Source: Tricholoma matsutake
Taxonomy: Eukaryota; Basidiomycota; Agaricomycetes; Agaricales; Tricholomataceae
Assembly (NCBI GenBank): GCA_026075535.2
Contig: AP026548.1
Location: forward strand, 2,294,001-2,358,000
DNA: 64,000 nucleotides
Direction: 5' to 3'
The notes beneath the pieces were generated by a model. The model was not told where the DNA came from. It did no database searches and saw only the letters and a program-made list of their open reading frames with translations. The position numbers were made by a program, and so were the translations under genes. Position 1 is the stretch's first letter, and the number at the start of each line of letters is the position of its first letter. Positions 34,003 to 45,558 of this stretch are shown one piece after another.

Positions 34003-34084
34003 ACCCAGGAGAAGAGATGCATGTCAAATGTCAAGCCAAAAAGGGACATTTCGGTGGAGATAAATCATGATGGTTTCAACAATT

Positions 34085-34265
34085 TTGTGACCTGAGCCCA
34101 CCCCTTATGATCAAACTGCACCAGATGTTATAGGGCAGGAGCTTGCAAGTGTTTCGTTCAACTTTTTTTGCCTCCGACTTCAAACTCAGCTCAGACCAGT
34201 TCACTGGACCTCCTACATGAGCATCAGCGAGTGTCTCCTGCCCTATTTCGTCGGGAACGAGACTA
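34085..34265 (-). repeat. Right terminal inverted repeat of the RecQ-DUF6589 element
   Basis: Inverted relative to 27987-28130, with the tip GAGACTA directly followed by GCAGTTGGT (34266-34274). It contains two copies of a CTCCTGCCCTAT-type motif in opposite orientations. Confidence 0.88.
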
Positions 34266-34274
34266 GCAGTTGGT

Positions 34275-36480
34275 CTATCATTGGGAAATATTTACAAGTA
34301 TTTGGGATTGTTTGTTTATAGATCAAAAAGATCAAAATAACTATATCAGAGCCAGTTTTTACTCAATTGAGTTTATTTAACTTGTGGAAGGGTATGTAAC
34401 TTGGACACTTTACCCTGTGCTGACAAAGTTGTTTATATTTGTTTGTTAGATTATCAAAATACTGTATCTTGCTCAATTCTTGGCTGATTTCTTTTATTTA
34501 ACTTGGAATGAGAAGATACATTATTGGCCAATCATTGGGAGGGTATTTGGCATTGTTTGGCATTGTTGTCATGGCTAAATATAGTATCTCCTTCAGTTTT
34601 CATCCATTTTGGATGATTTAACTTGCAAGATAAAAAGTATACTGTTGGTCTATTATTAAAAGATACTTACAAATATTTGGCATTATTTGTTCATATATCA
34701 AAAAATCAAAAAGATGATGTCAGTAGTGTTTAAAGGTCCAGTCTGTAGGACCAAAAAAAAGACCAAAACTGAACTGAACTGGACCGATTAGGACCGGACC
34801 AGTGGTCTATTTATGGACCGGTCTTTTTCAGTCCAGTTGCTGGTCTTTCATTTTGAAAAATATAGGACCAATGAAAAACCAGTTTAAACCAGTTTCGACT
34901 GGTTTTTTGTCCTAACATATGTTGGACCTTACTCCCACACATATTTACTTCATTTTCGGTCCCTGGACCATCAAAAACAGTCAAGAATTGGTTGAGATAT
35001 GACCAAAAACATTTTTGTACAAGTATTTTGTTGTATCAGAACAACTTTGATTGCATTGCTTATTACCTGAGCCATAATTTTTTTTGTACAGCTATATGAC
35101 ATCATAAAAGTAACAGCAACACACCTAATCATCTGTACCATGGGATTTTATTTATATAACTGCCCAAATGAGTGCAACTACAAACTACAAATTACAAACT
35201 ACAAACTGCAACTTGAATGCATGTCCTTTTGGTTTTGGCCATATCTCAGTCAAATCTTGATGGAATTGCTTAAATGTTGGATCAGTCTATGGAGCATTAC
35301 AATCTCCATCCATGAATATAATACATATGAGGTAATGGTCATATTTGTTGAGATACATATGGGTTATTTGGCACAATAAATTTTATGACAAAAGACCGGT
35401 CTGAACCAGTCTTTTTTCGGTCCATGGACCAATTAGGACTGGTCCTAAAGGGTCCGGTTGTGGTCCTCCAATATCTGGGTCGGTCCTAGACCGGTTGCGG
35501 TTGCTGGTTGCCCCATTTGGAAGTCAAAAACTGGACTGGACTGGACCTTTAAACACTAGATGTCAGAGCTGGTTTTAACTCAGTTGAGTTTATTTAACTT
35601 TTAGAAGGGTGTAGCTTGGGCACTTTACACTGACAAAGGTTGTTTATCTTTAATTGTTAAATCATCAAAATACTGTATCCTGCCCATTTCTTGGCTGATT
35701 TGTTTTATTTAACTTGGAATAAGAAGATACACTATTGGCCCATCATTGGCCAATCATCAGAAGAGTATTTGGTATTGTTTGACATTGTTGTCATGCCTAA
35801 ATATAGTATTGCTCCATTTTGGATGATTTAACTTGAAAATAAAAAGATACTGTTGGTCTATCCTTAAAGGATATTTACAGATGTTTGCTATTATTTGTTA
35901 ATATATCAAGCAGATCAAAAAGACTATATCAGAGCCAGTTCTAATTCAATTGAGTTTAACTTGTAGAAGGGTATGTAGCTTGGGCATTTTATACTATGTT
36001 GACAAAATTGTTTATCTTTATTTGTTAAATTATCAAAATGCTGTATCTTGGTCAATTCTTGGCCAATTTGTTTTATTTAACTTGGAATAAGAAGATACAT
36101 TATTGGCCCATTCATTGAGATCATGTTTGGTATTGTTTGGCATTGTTTGTGGTATCTCAGTTAGTTCTTCTTTAATCCAACTGATTTAACCCACAAATAA
36201 AATATATACTGTTTGTACATTATCTGATTTATGTGTGCTAACAAAGGTTGCTTATATTTGTTATTAAATCATCAAAAATGCTGTATCTCACTCAATTCTT
36301 GTCCCATTAGTTTTATTTAACTTGAAATAAAAAGATATATTGTTGGCCCATTATTGAAATCTCATTTGGATTTATTTGGCCTTGTTTGTATAGTTTCAAT
36401 TTATTATTTCAGTCAGTTCTTATATAAACAATGTTGTATACTATTGGACCATCATTGTTAAGTGCTGAACTTGAGGGTGG
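34275..36480. repeat. AT-rich satellite-like array
   Basis: Degenerate repeats sharing CTGTATCTTG, TTTTATTTAACTTGGAAT, CATTATTGGCC and GATTTAACTTG...ATACTGTTGGTCTAT. Recognisable unit starts lie near 34460, 35670, 36040 and 36280, so spacing is irregular (about 240-370 bp). It is interrupted by hAT element copy 2. No genes. Confidence 0.7.
34724..35558. mobile_element. hAT-type non-autonomous element, copy 2 (835 bp)
   Basis: The left end TAGTGTTTAAAGGTCCAGTC and the inverted right end form TIRs. An exact 8-bp duplication GATGTCAG flanks it (34716-34723 and 35559-35566). The interior is rich in GGACCGGTC-like and GACCAGT motifs, typical subterminal repeats. No coding capacity. Confidence 0.92.
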
Positions 36481-37295
36481 AAATCTGTCAGACTCATATT
36501 GGATGGTGTATCAGAGAGGACTTGGCTTCAACTTATGATAAATTGGGCCCTTCACCTTGTCAGTGTCTAATTTCAAGACAAAGGTAAATGTAAGAATATC
36601 AGAGTTTGAGAGGAAGTCCAAGACAGGAGAGGAGACTAGAGATTGAGATGGGTAAACTTGGTTGATTTATGAACTGAAGAATACAAACAGAATTAAATAG
36701 GTTAAATACTAAAGAGCAGAGTTAGGTCAGAGACCGGTGGAGAACAGAGTAGTGGAGGTATCATAGGAATGGAAACTATATCTAAAATACTAATGCTATG
36801 CCAATCATTACTAGGTGACCTCAGTGGAAAATGGTTGGAAGTCCAACAAAAATCCACATTGCTGGAACAGAATCAAGAGATATTATTATATATTTGTTAT
36901 TATTTGTTATTAATGAAAATAAGCTATATCTTCCTTATTTTTGTGCTATGTTTAACTTGTAATAGAACAGAATATCATTGATGCATCATTAACATAATAG
37001 TCTCCACTATTTGCTATTATTTATTTGGGCTAAATATAAAGTTATATCTGTATTATAACACATATTTGATTAGTTTCTTGAGCTGATTTTTTATTTTTTA
37101 TTTCTTTGCATACTATTGGGTTTTTTATTACCAAATATTGTCAGGTATTTAGCATTATTTGATTATAGATCATAAAATATAAGGACTTGTACCTGCCAGA
37201 ATTGGCCCTCACCCCCAAGTATATATAACATTTTGATATGATATAATGTACTGCATGTAAAAAAAAGCCAATGTTACTAAATTTGATTCCCCTTT
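36481..37295. other. Gene-free AT-rich stretch
   Basis: No gene, TIR or LTR recognised. The open frame at 36769-36981 has no motif. Confidence 0.4.
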
Positions 37296-37746
37296 ACATG
37301 CAGTTGAACTGCTGATAGCCCTGTGGTGAAGGTCAAAGAACCAGGGCAGTCGAGGGAGGGGTGCACATTGGCTGACAGATTCAAGGGTATGCACTGGCAA
37401 ATATATTCAGGAGGTTGTTATCCACAATTGAACTGCTGATAACATTCCACATTTGGTTGAAGGATGGACTTGACAAGATGAGACACATTTTGCACACCCT
37501 AAAGCAACACATGACATTTTGAATCAACATCTCTCAGGGGGGGGGGGGGGGGGGTGAGATGTCAATTCAAAATGTCATGTGTTGCTTTAGGGTGCACAAA
37601 ATGCATCTCATTGCATCAAGTACCAAACATGGAATGTTATTGGAAGTTCAATTACAGATAACTTCTGTATTTATCTGGCGCTTGATCTTATGCTGTGTGA
37701 CTAACCTTGTCCTTCAACCACCACTGCTGTGCTATCAGCAGTTCAA
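37296..37746. repeat. Large foldback centred on an 18-G run (element P2)
   Basis: The inner palindrome 37477-37612 has CACCCTAAAGCAACACATGA opposite its complement and a run of 18 G at 37537-37554 as loop. Outer arms continue with TTGAACTGCTGATA / TATCAGCAGTTCAA and ATAACATTCCA / TGGAATGTTAT, interrupted by small indels. No gene. Confidence 0.75.
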
Positions 37747-38049
37747 CATTTTATTTTTTCTGCATTCCATCTTATAATTTTTGCATACTCTCCTTGACTA
37801 CCCTTGTTCTTCAACCACCACCACCATGTTATCAGCAGTTTGAACTGCAGACAACATCTCTGTTTTTTCAATCAGCTACCAGCAGTTCAATTTCAGGTAA
37901 TGATTTTGTTGTTTGGGTGCTCGGTGTTGGATTGCCCTCTTATGTGCTGTCTCTAGGCTGTGACAGCCTATCCTATGCCATAGAGGACAACTGTCACCTC
38001 TGTACCCTTGGCAAATGTGCCCTGCCCCCTTATGATCGATGCCCCTAAA
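37747..38049. other. Gene-free stretch
   Basis: Contains a second copy of the TTCAACCACCACC...TATCAGCAGTT motif (about 37809-37841) that also ends the foldback. Otherwise unremarkable. Confidence 0.4.
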
Positions 38050-38555
38050 TGTCATGGGGCTTGTGCATCCTCTATAGCCAAAGGAATGCATGTAGAGAGG
38101 TGGATAAATATATGTAGAGGTGTGGAATGAGGTTGGGAGAGCTGTGAGGGAGGGGTTGGGTGTCAATGCACCTGTGTGGGGAGGAGGAGAGGTTATCACT
38201 TACCAACACTTCTGGGCCTTTCCTTCATAAACTAAACATGGGAATAGTGTAGAATGGTCTTTTTAAATGACCTGATGGACCCCTAGAGGCCATGCAGTTG
38301 TTAGGATGGACAGAATAGAGAACATGGAGTCAGGGGGAGATATGCTTACCCTGGGAAATCCATGGAGCCAAAACATTCGCTTTCTTCAATTCTTAGATCT
38401 AATATGAAAGTATAATGAGGGTCAATAGGAGTTATGGCAGGGGGAGAAGGTCCCGGCTCACCATGGCATGAGTTCCCCATCACCTGAGGTGAACTTCACT
38501 CACCATTGGTCAAGCACAGTACCTATCATCCAAAGCCCATTCTCAGTGATCAATA
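38050..38555. repeat. Left arm of a large inverted duplication, outer part
   Basis: Matches the inverted sequence at about 45120-45480. Shared blocks include AAGTATAATGAGGGT-like, GAGAAGGTCCYGGCTCACCA, GGTGAACTTCACTCACCAT and CCAAAGCCCATTCT. The arm continues after copia 2 at 43967. Confidence 0.7.
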
Positions 38556-38881
38556 TGTTGGAACAGACAATCCTACATAGTATGCTCATTTACTTATTAC
38601 TCTATTTATAGGACTCAGGAGTCCAGATTCCTTTTGTTCTGTTACTGTACCCATTCTGACACAGCCTCTGTTTTACTTATAGTTAGCATAGTTATGGTTG
38701 ACTCCCTCAGAATTTGCCACTATGTCAAGTGGGCTGAGCTGAGGCAAGTATCCTTCACTTACTTTTATTATCTACACTATTACCTATAGTCTCATACTTT
38801 ACAGGTAATATATAGACTTTGCCACTATGTTGAGTGGGCTGAGCTGAGTCTCATACTTTACAGGCTTTACTCACTCTTTCA
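38556..38881 (+). repeat. Copia 2 5' LTR
   Basis: 326 bp, TGTTGGAACAGAC...CTCACTCTTTCA. The 3' LTR is 337 bp, mainly because of an extra short segment with CAGACACTATTACTTAC. Confidence 0.92.
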
Positions 38882-38896
38882 GGTTATGGGCCCTGC
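38882..38896 (+). other. Copia 2 primer-binding site, half-tRNA-iMet type
   Basis: GGTTATGGGCCCTGC, identical over 15 bases to copia 1 although the two elements' LTRs are unrelated. It is complementary to the anticodon-arm side of initiator tRNA-Met. Confidence 0.78.
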
Positions 38897-38994
38897 CCTT
38901 CCTTGAATTTCTGGAAAGCAAGTCTCAAATTCATGCTCATTGATTTATCTACCTGTCCGATTCATCAATACACTCATTTCCAATCATATTTGCA

Positions 38995-40120
38995 ATGTCA
39001 ACACCTACCCCTGTCTCCATAAGCAAGTTTGGCTCTGCTGTCGACAAGCTTGATACCTCCAGAAAGAATTGTGTTATGTTCCAACACTGTTTCATAATCA
39101 CAGTGAAGCAGAAAAGAGTTTTCAGACACTTTGATGGCACCAACACAAAGCCAGTACTCTCATTGCCTGCCATGGAGAACGAGACTAAGGCCACGACTGC
39201 CTGGCAGGAGAAGGAGGACACAGCAATGTATCTCTTATTACAGAAACTTGCTGACTCAACCCTCACCAAGTATATGTGGAAAAACACTGTAGCTGAAATG
39301 TGGTCAGCAATTGTCCTTGAATTTACACAGAAGAGCATGCTCATACAATCTAACATGCACTCAAAATTCATGGCCATGTGCTATACATCAGGTGCAAACC
39401 TCCACACTGAGCTGGGCCATGTTTGCATTGAATATGAGACACTCCTAAATGCAGATGTTGCAGTCACTGATAATGACTACTGCACCCTCATGATACACTT
39501 CCTCCCATCCTACCTCACATCCTTTGTTGCTCAGATATCTGTGAACACAAAGGCCATTGCAATGGTACAGCATGCAGCTAGCGCTGCCAGCTCAACAATG
39601 CCTATCGCACCCTTGGACCCAAAGCTGCTTGAGATGTCACCTGAGGCCATGATGACACTTGCATTGGAGGAGTATGATTGTCAGTCTGACAAGAAATCCT
39701 CCAAAGAATGCTGGTGTTGCAGCAAGCATGATCGCTAGTGAGAAACCAGGCTCAAAGACCAGGGGAGGCAAGGGAGGCAAAGGGAAAGGTCCACAAAAGC
39801 CCAAGGGAGTTTGTTGGAACTGTGGTGGCAAGGGGCACAAGTCAGATGTGTGTCCAAGCCCTAAGACAGATGAGAAGTCAAAGGACACTAAAACCAACAA
39901 TGCAAAGGTGAGCAGAACACCTAAGCCAGCTGCCAAGTCCCCAAACACTGCCACTGCAAACACTGCAGCTAGTGTGACCCTCAATGAGGTAGCCAGGGCA
40001 TGGCACATATTCAATTCACACAACAATCCCTATGATGATCCTATCTACAATGGATCACTGTGGGGACTAGTACTGCCCTGCAATCTGCATGTTGCATTGG
40101 ATAGTGGTGATGATGATTAA
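38995..40120 (+). pseudogene. Copia 2 Gag
   Basis: Starts MSTPTPVSISKFGSAVDKLD and continues through HFDGTNTKPVLSLPAMENET and NTVAEMWSAIVLEFTQKSML, a UBN2-type capsid. Near 39700 the frame shifts (first frame stops at 39738). The second frame holds a basic Gly/Lys segment and the zinc knuckle CWNCGGKGHKSDVC. The acidic spacer that follows leads toward the protease. Confidence 0.8.
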
Positions 40121-40419
40121 GTCACTGACACTGACATGCCTGACATGATCCCACTTGACTCATCTACTGAGGGGGATGACAACAAAGAGCACTGCACCAT
40201 TGTCATCCATGTTGGCCAGTGTCACAACAACAGTCTCAGGAAAGACTCACCTGATGATGAGGACCCTGACATTGCTGGGATTCTTGAGCTTTATGAATGT
40301 GATGATGAGTTACTGGAAACTCATATTGCAGATTGGGTTGCCAATCATGTAGCCACCATAAGCACTGATGGGGAGGATGACAATCCTCTGGGCCCAATGG
40401 ATGTGCTGGCACTGGGACG

Positions 40420-43400
40420 CAATGTGGGGCAAGCCCCTTCATGCATCCTCAAGATGTCTTGCCTTGATGGTGTCACTGCCAGCCTATTTGAAGGGTCAGA
40501 TATGGGAGTTATACAATTTGGGGGTGAGTTACCACATGTCACCAATTTGTGAAGACTTTGTGGAATTCCAGTCCACAACACCGAAGAGCCTGACTGCTGC
40601 AAACCAACAGGGGTTCCATTCGAGTAGAATAGGGGACATACTCATATCTGTCCCCAATGGTTGCATCACAACCACAATCTGTCTCACATCTGTGCTATAC
40701 ACCCCATCAATCAGTGTGACTTTGATATCAGTCAGACACATTGACAATGCTGGGTATATGTGCTTATTTGGCAATGGATGCTGCAAGATTCACAGGAGTG
40801 AGGGGGAGCTAGTTGGTGTCATACCAAAAAGACAGGCTCTGTATCAGGTCATCAGAAATGTTGAGAAGCCATTGGCACACACTGTGAAGCCCACTGAACT
40901 CACCGTAATGGATGTACACTGAACTCACCATAATGGATGTACACTGCTGCATGGGCCATAATGCACCTCATGCCGCACGTGAACTAGTCACAAAAGGGTT
41001 GGTGACCGGCTTGAAGATTATCCCCTCCAAAGAGCCTGAGGAGTGTGAAGCTTGCATCAAAGCCAAGTTGACACACCAAGAAGTCCCTAAAGTCTGCCAG
41101 GGCCAGAGGGCAACTCAATTTGGTGAAGAAGTTTGGTCAGATTTGTGGGGACCACCGAAAGTCCCTATGCTTGGTGGACAAAAGTATTTCATCAGCTTCA
41201 CAGACGACCATAGCCAATGGACAACTGTATACCTTCTTCAGACAAAGGACATCCTTGAGGCATACAAGGCATTTAAGGTGTGGGTCAAGAAACACCTTAA
41301 TGTTGGGATTGCATGCCTCCATTCTGATCGTGGCGGGGAGTACATGTCGATGGAGCTAATTGCATACCTTGACCGCAAGGGGACGGCGAGGAATCTCACA
41401 CTTCATGACACCCCAGAACAGAATGATGTTTCTGAACAACTAAACCACACATTAATGGAGAAGGTCCAAGCTATGCTTTGAGCTGCTGGCTTACCTCAAT
41501 TCCTGTGGGGGGAAGCACTCCTACATGCTGTATTCCTGAAAATTGCATGTCAACCAAGGCTTTAAATGGGCGGACCCCTATGAAGTTGTCAATCAGAAGC
41601 CACCTGATCTCCATGATCTCCCCAAATGGGGGTGCAAGGTGTGGGTCCATGATGAGATGACTGGGAAAATCAGCATGAGGGCCATAGAAGGCCGTTGGGT
41701 TGGTTATGATGACACAAGTGCTGCTCACAGGATCTATTGGCCTGATAAGAAGTCAGTGGGAGTCAAGAGGAATGTGAGGTTCTCAGTCACATACAAAGCT
41801 ACCCCTCATGAAGAGGAGGTTGTGCTCGAGGGGGGGATGTTGAATTAGATGAGCCCACCACTCTGGAGCACACTTTGACACCACCTATTCCCACACTAGC
41901 CAGTGAACCCAAGAGATGCTCATCTCGCACCCAAAAACCCTCGCAATACATCAGAGACATCCAATCTGGAAAAGGTAGTGCAAAAGGTTTGAATAACCAA
42001 CCCCTCATGCCATGTGGCATACAGATACCTGAGGCAACCATTGAGGAAGTCTCCCTGGAATAGCCAAGATGGCTGAGGCTCATGGAATGGAGCTAAGAAA
42101 TCTTGTGGAGGCGAAAAGAAGTCCTGACTGGCCTAGGTGGCAAGGCAATGGACGTGGAATGCACAACACTCGAGAAGTTTGGAACATGGCATCTTGAAAA
42201 ACTGCTGCCCAACACAAACATCGTTGGATGCTGTTGGACTTTTGTTGTAAAGTGGGATGCCGCTGGGGCAATAGTCTGCTACCGTGGATGTCTTGTCACC
42301 CAGGGATTTTCACAGATACCTGGAGTTGATTTCTTTGAGACATATGTGCCTGTGGCAAAGATGGCATCCATGCACATCTTATTTGCCATGGCTGCCCATC
42401 ACAATTTCAAGATCACCAAATTGATGTCAAAGGCACCTACTTAAACAGTGAATTTGAAGAAAACAAAGTCATTTATATGTGCTTACCTCCTGGCATTCAC
42501 CTAATGGATTGATAAGACCCTTGTCTTCCACCTACTCAAACCCATTTATGGACTACGCCAGAGCAGCTGGCACTGGTACTGCAAATTCTCAAGCATGTTG
42601 ATGGGGCCACTGCAAATGAAAAGTGAAGTTGACCAAGCAGTCTTCTATCACATTGAGGGGGAGTTGGTGATAGCATTAGCATCACACATTGATGACTGTT
42701 CAGCCATCACATCATCAGCTGAGCTGGAGAGTGAAATCAAGACCATGCTCAGAAAAGCATTTGAAATTTCTGACCTCAGTGAGATTAACTGGATTCTGTC
42801 AAACGAGACCATATGGCCAGCACGATTGGACTCTGACAGAAGTCCTACATCAACTCAATGTTGAGTCAATATGGCTTCAAGAATGTCAAGCCTGCCACAA
42901 TGCCTACAGACCCTAGCATGCACTTTCCCACCTCCCAAAGCCCCAAAACAATGCATGACCATACCAAGAAGCCATCAGCTCCTTGATGTATGCATCACTC
43001 AGCACAAGACCTGATATCACCTATGCAGTCAGTGTCCTCTCAAAATACACTGATCATTCCAGATTAGTGCACTGGAACGTGGTAAAACATGTTTTCACCT
43101 ACTTTGCTGGCACCAAAGACCTGTGGTTGACATATGGTGATTCATCAGGTGAACTGGAGGGCTACACAGATGCAGATGGCTCAATGCACAAGAACAGAAA
43201 AGCCATATCTGGCTATGCTTCCTTCTTGATGGAGGGACTATTTCATGGAGCTCAAAGAAACAGGAAATCATCACATTGTCGACAATGAAGGCAGAATACA
43301 TGGCAACAACCCATGCTGCCAAGGAAGTGCTCTGGCTCTGATCTTTGATTGCAGAAATTTTTGGGAAATTTACTGGTCCAATGACACTTTACAGTGATAA

Positions 43401-43617
43401 CCAGGGCACAATTGCACTCACTCACGATCACCAACACCATGCACACACAAAGCACATCGACATCCACTTCCACTTCATCCACTGGATTGTTGCTGATGGG
43501 AAACTCAAACTTGTCTATTGTCCCATGGAAAATATGATTGCCAACACCCTTACAAAGGCCTTCCCAAGCACAAAAGTCAAGCATTTCACCTACTCACCTG
43601 GACTATGCAAGGATTGA
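40420..43617 (+). pseudogene. Copia 2 Pol
   Basis: The protease region reads NLGVSYHMSP where DSGASYHMSP is expected, so the catalytic Asp is gone. A 25-bp tandem duplication at about 40895-40944 shifts the frame. Integrase (40912-41481) has ECEACIKAK, WSDLWGP and LHSDRGGEY; TGA follows at 41479. RT pieces include TNIVGCCWTFVVKWDAAGAI, GFSQIPGVDFFETYVPVAKM and ASHIDDCSA in place of a VDD motif. RNase H pieces are LWLTYGDSSGELEGYTDADG and GPMTLYSDNQGTIALTHDH. At least six frame changes or stops; non-functional. Confidence 0.85.
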
Positions 43618-43624
43618 GGGGGAG

Positions 43625-43961
43625 TGTTGGAACAGACAATCCTATGTAGTACACTTGTTTACTCATACTCTATTTATAGGACTCAGGAGTCCAGATTCCT
43701 TTTGTTCTGTTACTGTACCCATTCTGACACAGCCTCTGTTTTACTTATAGTTAGCATAGTTATGGTTGACTCCCTCAGACTTTGCCACTACATTGAGTGG
43801 GCTGACCTGAGGCAAGTATCCTTCACTTACTTTACCTGCAGACACTATTACTTACACTATTACCTATAGTCTTGTGCTTTACAGGTAATATATAGACTTT
43901 GCCACTATGTCAAGTGGGCTGAGCTGAGTCTCATACTTTACAGGCTTTACTCACTCTTTCA
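43625..43961 (+). repeat. Copia 2 3' LTR
   Basis: 337 bp, TGTTGGAACAGAC...CTCTTTCA, followed by the second CAATA. Confidence 0.92.
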
Positions 43962-43966
43962 CAATA

Positions 43967-44430
43967 TAGCCTACAATCCCTCAAACCTAGCATTGGTACA
44001 GCTCTGAAGGTCAAAACTTTGTCCTACAGGGAGGGGTTTCACCTACTCATCTATTCTCTTTGTTACTCCATGGCAGCTCATAGGGACCACTGGTGGTTGT
44101 ATAGCCACACATACCAAGGTATTACAAGTAGAATTAGGATCTTGCAATGGTCCATAAGTCTATACAAGAGAGGTAGATAGCCAATATATTGTGTTGGGAT
44201 GCAGTCACTCACCCAAGGCATACAGAACTTTCATGACTCAGTGTAGTGGATAGATAATGGTATAATCTCATAGTAAGAAAGTTTCCCTTGAGATATAGAC
44301 TGTCCAGACAGTAGAAGAACCCACATCATGCACCAGAGAGTTGAATAAACCATATGTTCCCAAAAAAGCAATAATCTGAGTATATCTCCACAGTAGCACA
44401 ACACACCATTAATGGAATGCAAACAAGATG
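43967..44430. repeat. Left arm of the inverted duplication, inner part
   Basis: Continues the arm begun at 38050. Blocks shared with the inverse of 44640-45110 include CTGAAGGTCAAAACTTTG, CTACAGGGAGGGG, CATTCTCTTTGTT-like and GCAGTCACTCACCCAAGG. No gene. Confidence 0.7.
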
Positions 44431-44639
44431 AGAGAAATCTGCTGAGAAATAGAGGAAGGATGCCCAAAAGAGTGCCAGTGAAGAGTATGATCGAGCATGC
44501 ATGATATGATCAGATGCCTGCCCTGATCAACAACTGGAGAGTCAAAAATCTATCATTTTGCCTGTATCTCACTCATTCTTCCATGGATTCTCTTCAGTCA
44601 TTTTGCAGTCTGTGCAATATATTCTCCTCTATCTACCTT
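44431..44639. other. Spacer between the arms of the inverted duplication
   Basis: About 200 bp at the centre of symmetry with no recognised feature. Exact arm ends are uncertain because similarity fades. Confidence 0.45.
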
Positions 44640-45480
44640 TGCTATTCAATTAGTGGTGCACTGTGATACTGTTGAGATGTCTTTGAGTTATTACCTTTTT
44701 GGAACCCATTGTTCAACATGCTCTCTAGTGCTTGCTACAGCCTCCTCTACTACATGGACTGTCTCTAACCCAAGGGAATCTTATGATAGGCTTTAATCAC
44801 CATTGTACAATGAGCAGATAAAGTGCTATGGACCTTGGGTGAGTGACTGTAACCTACCACAATCCATTGACTCCTCATCTCTTTTACTGACCTATGGACT
44901 GTTCTAAGGTTGCATTTATACTCACAGGACATTGTTGTCTCTGCATCTACTGTCACTAATATTCCTCACTAGCTGGCATGGAGCAACAAAGAGAATGAGT
45001 CAGTAGGCAAATCCCCTCCCTGTAGGGCAAAGTTTTGACCTTCAGGACTGTGCATAGGCTATGTTTGAGGGATGATGGGTTATATCAATCACCTAGAATG
45101 GGCTTTGGACAATAGGCACTGTGCTTGGCTCATGGTGAGTGAAGTTCACCTCTGATGATGAGGATCCCATGCAGTGGTGAGCCAGGACCTTCTCCCCTGC
45201 TATAACTCTTACTTACCCTCATTATACTCTTATATTAGACCTAGGAATCAAAGAAAGCAAACATTTTAGGCCCATGGATCTCACAGGGCAAGCATACCCC
45301 TTCCTGACTCCATATTCTCCTTCCTGGCTATACTAACAACTGCAGGGCCTTCAGAGGATCCATCAAGTCATTTATAATGACACTTCTGCACTATTTCCAT
45401 GTTTACTTCCCTTTGGCTGCAGAGGGTGCACAAGTCCAGTAGATGGTTACCCTGTCTCACACTTTCCTCACTTCTCTCCT
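44640..45480. repeat. Right arm of the inverted duplication
   Basis: An uninterrupted arm, inverse of 38050-38555 plus 43967-44430. Because it lacks the copia element, it acts as the empty-site reference for the CAATA insertion. Confidence 0.7.
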
Positions 45481-45558
45481 CCCTACTTCATGTACCACCA
45501 TTTCCCTGTCATTTATATACTATATATATGATTACCTTAGCCCTGTACATGTAGTAGA

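Larger units (their letters stand above)
27987..34265. mobile_element. RecQ-DUF6589 DNA transposon with long TIRs
   Basis: A 6279-bp unit with inverted ends TAGTCTC...GAGACTA and long imperfect inverted repeats at both ends. It holds two convergent genes, DUF6589 (plus strand) and a RecQ-like helicase (minus strand), and is flanked by GCAGTTGGT on both sides. A solo LTR of 611 bp plus a 5-bp duplication was inserted later in the helicase, so the ancestral length is about 5.66 kb. No known transposase family other than DUF6589 is present. Both genes are inactivated. See findings. Confidence 0.85.
38556..43961 (+). mobile_element. Ty1/copia retrotransposon 2, degraded
   Basis: A 5406-bp element with LTRs 38556-38881 and 43625-43961 and an exact 5-bp duplication CAATA (38551-38555 and 43962-43966). 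It shares the primer-binding site of copia 1 (38882-38896, GGTTATGGGCCCTGC) and has a polypurine tract GAGGGGGAG before the 3' LTR. Coding frames are heavily broken. It interrupts the left arm of an inverted duplication. Confidence 0.92.
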
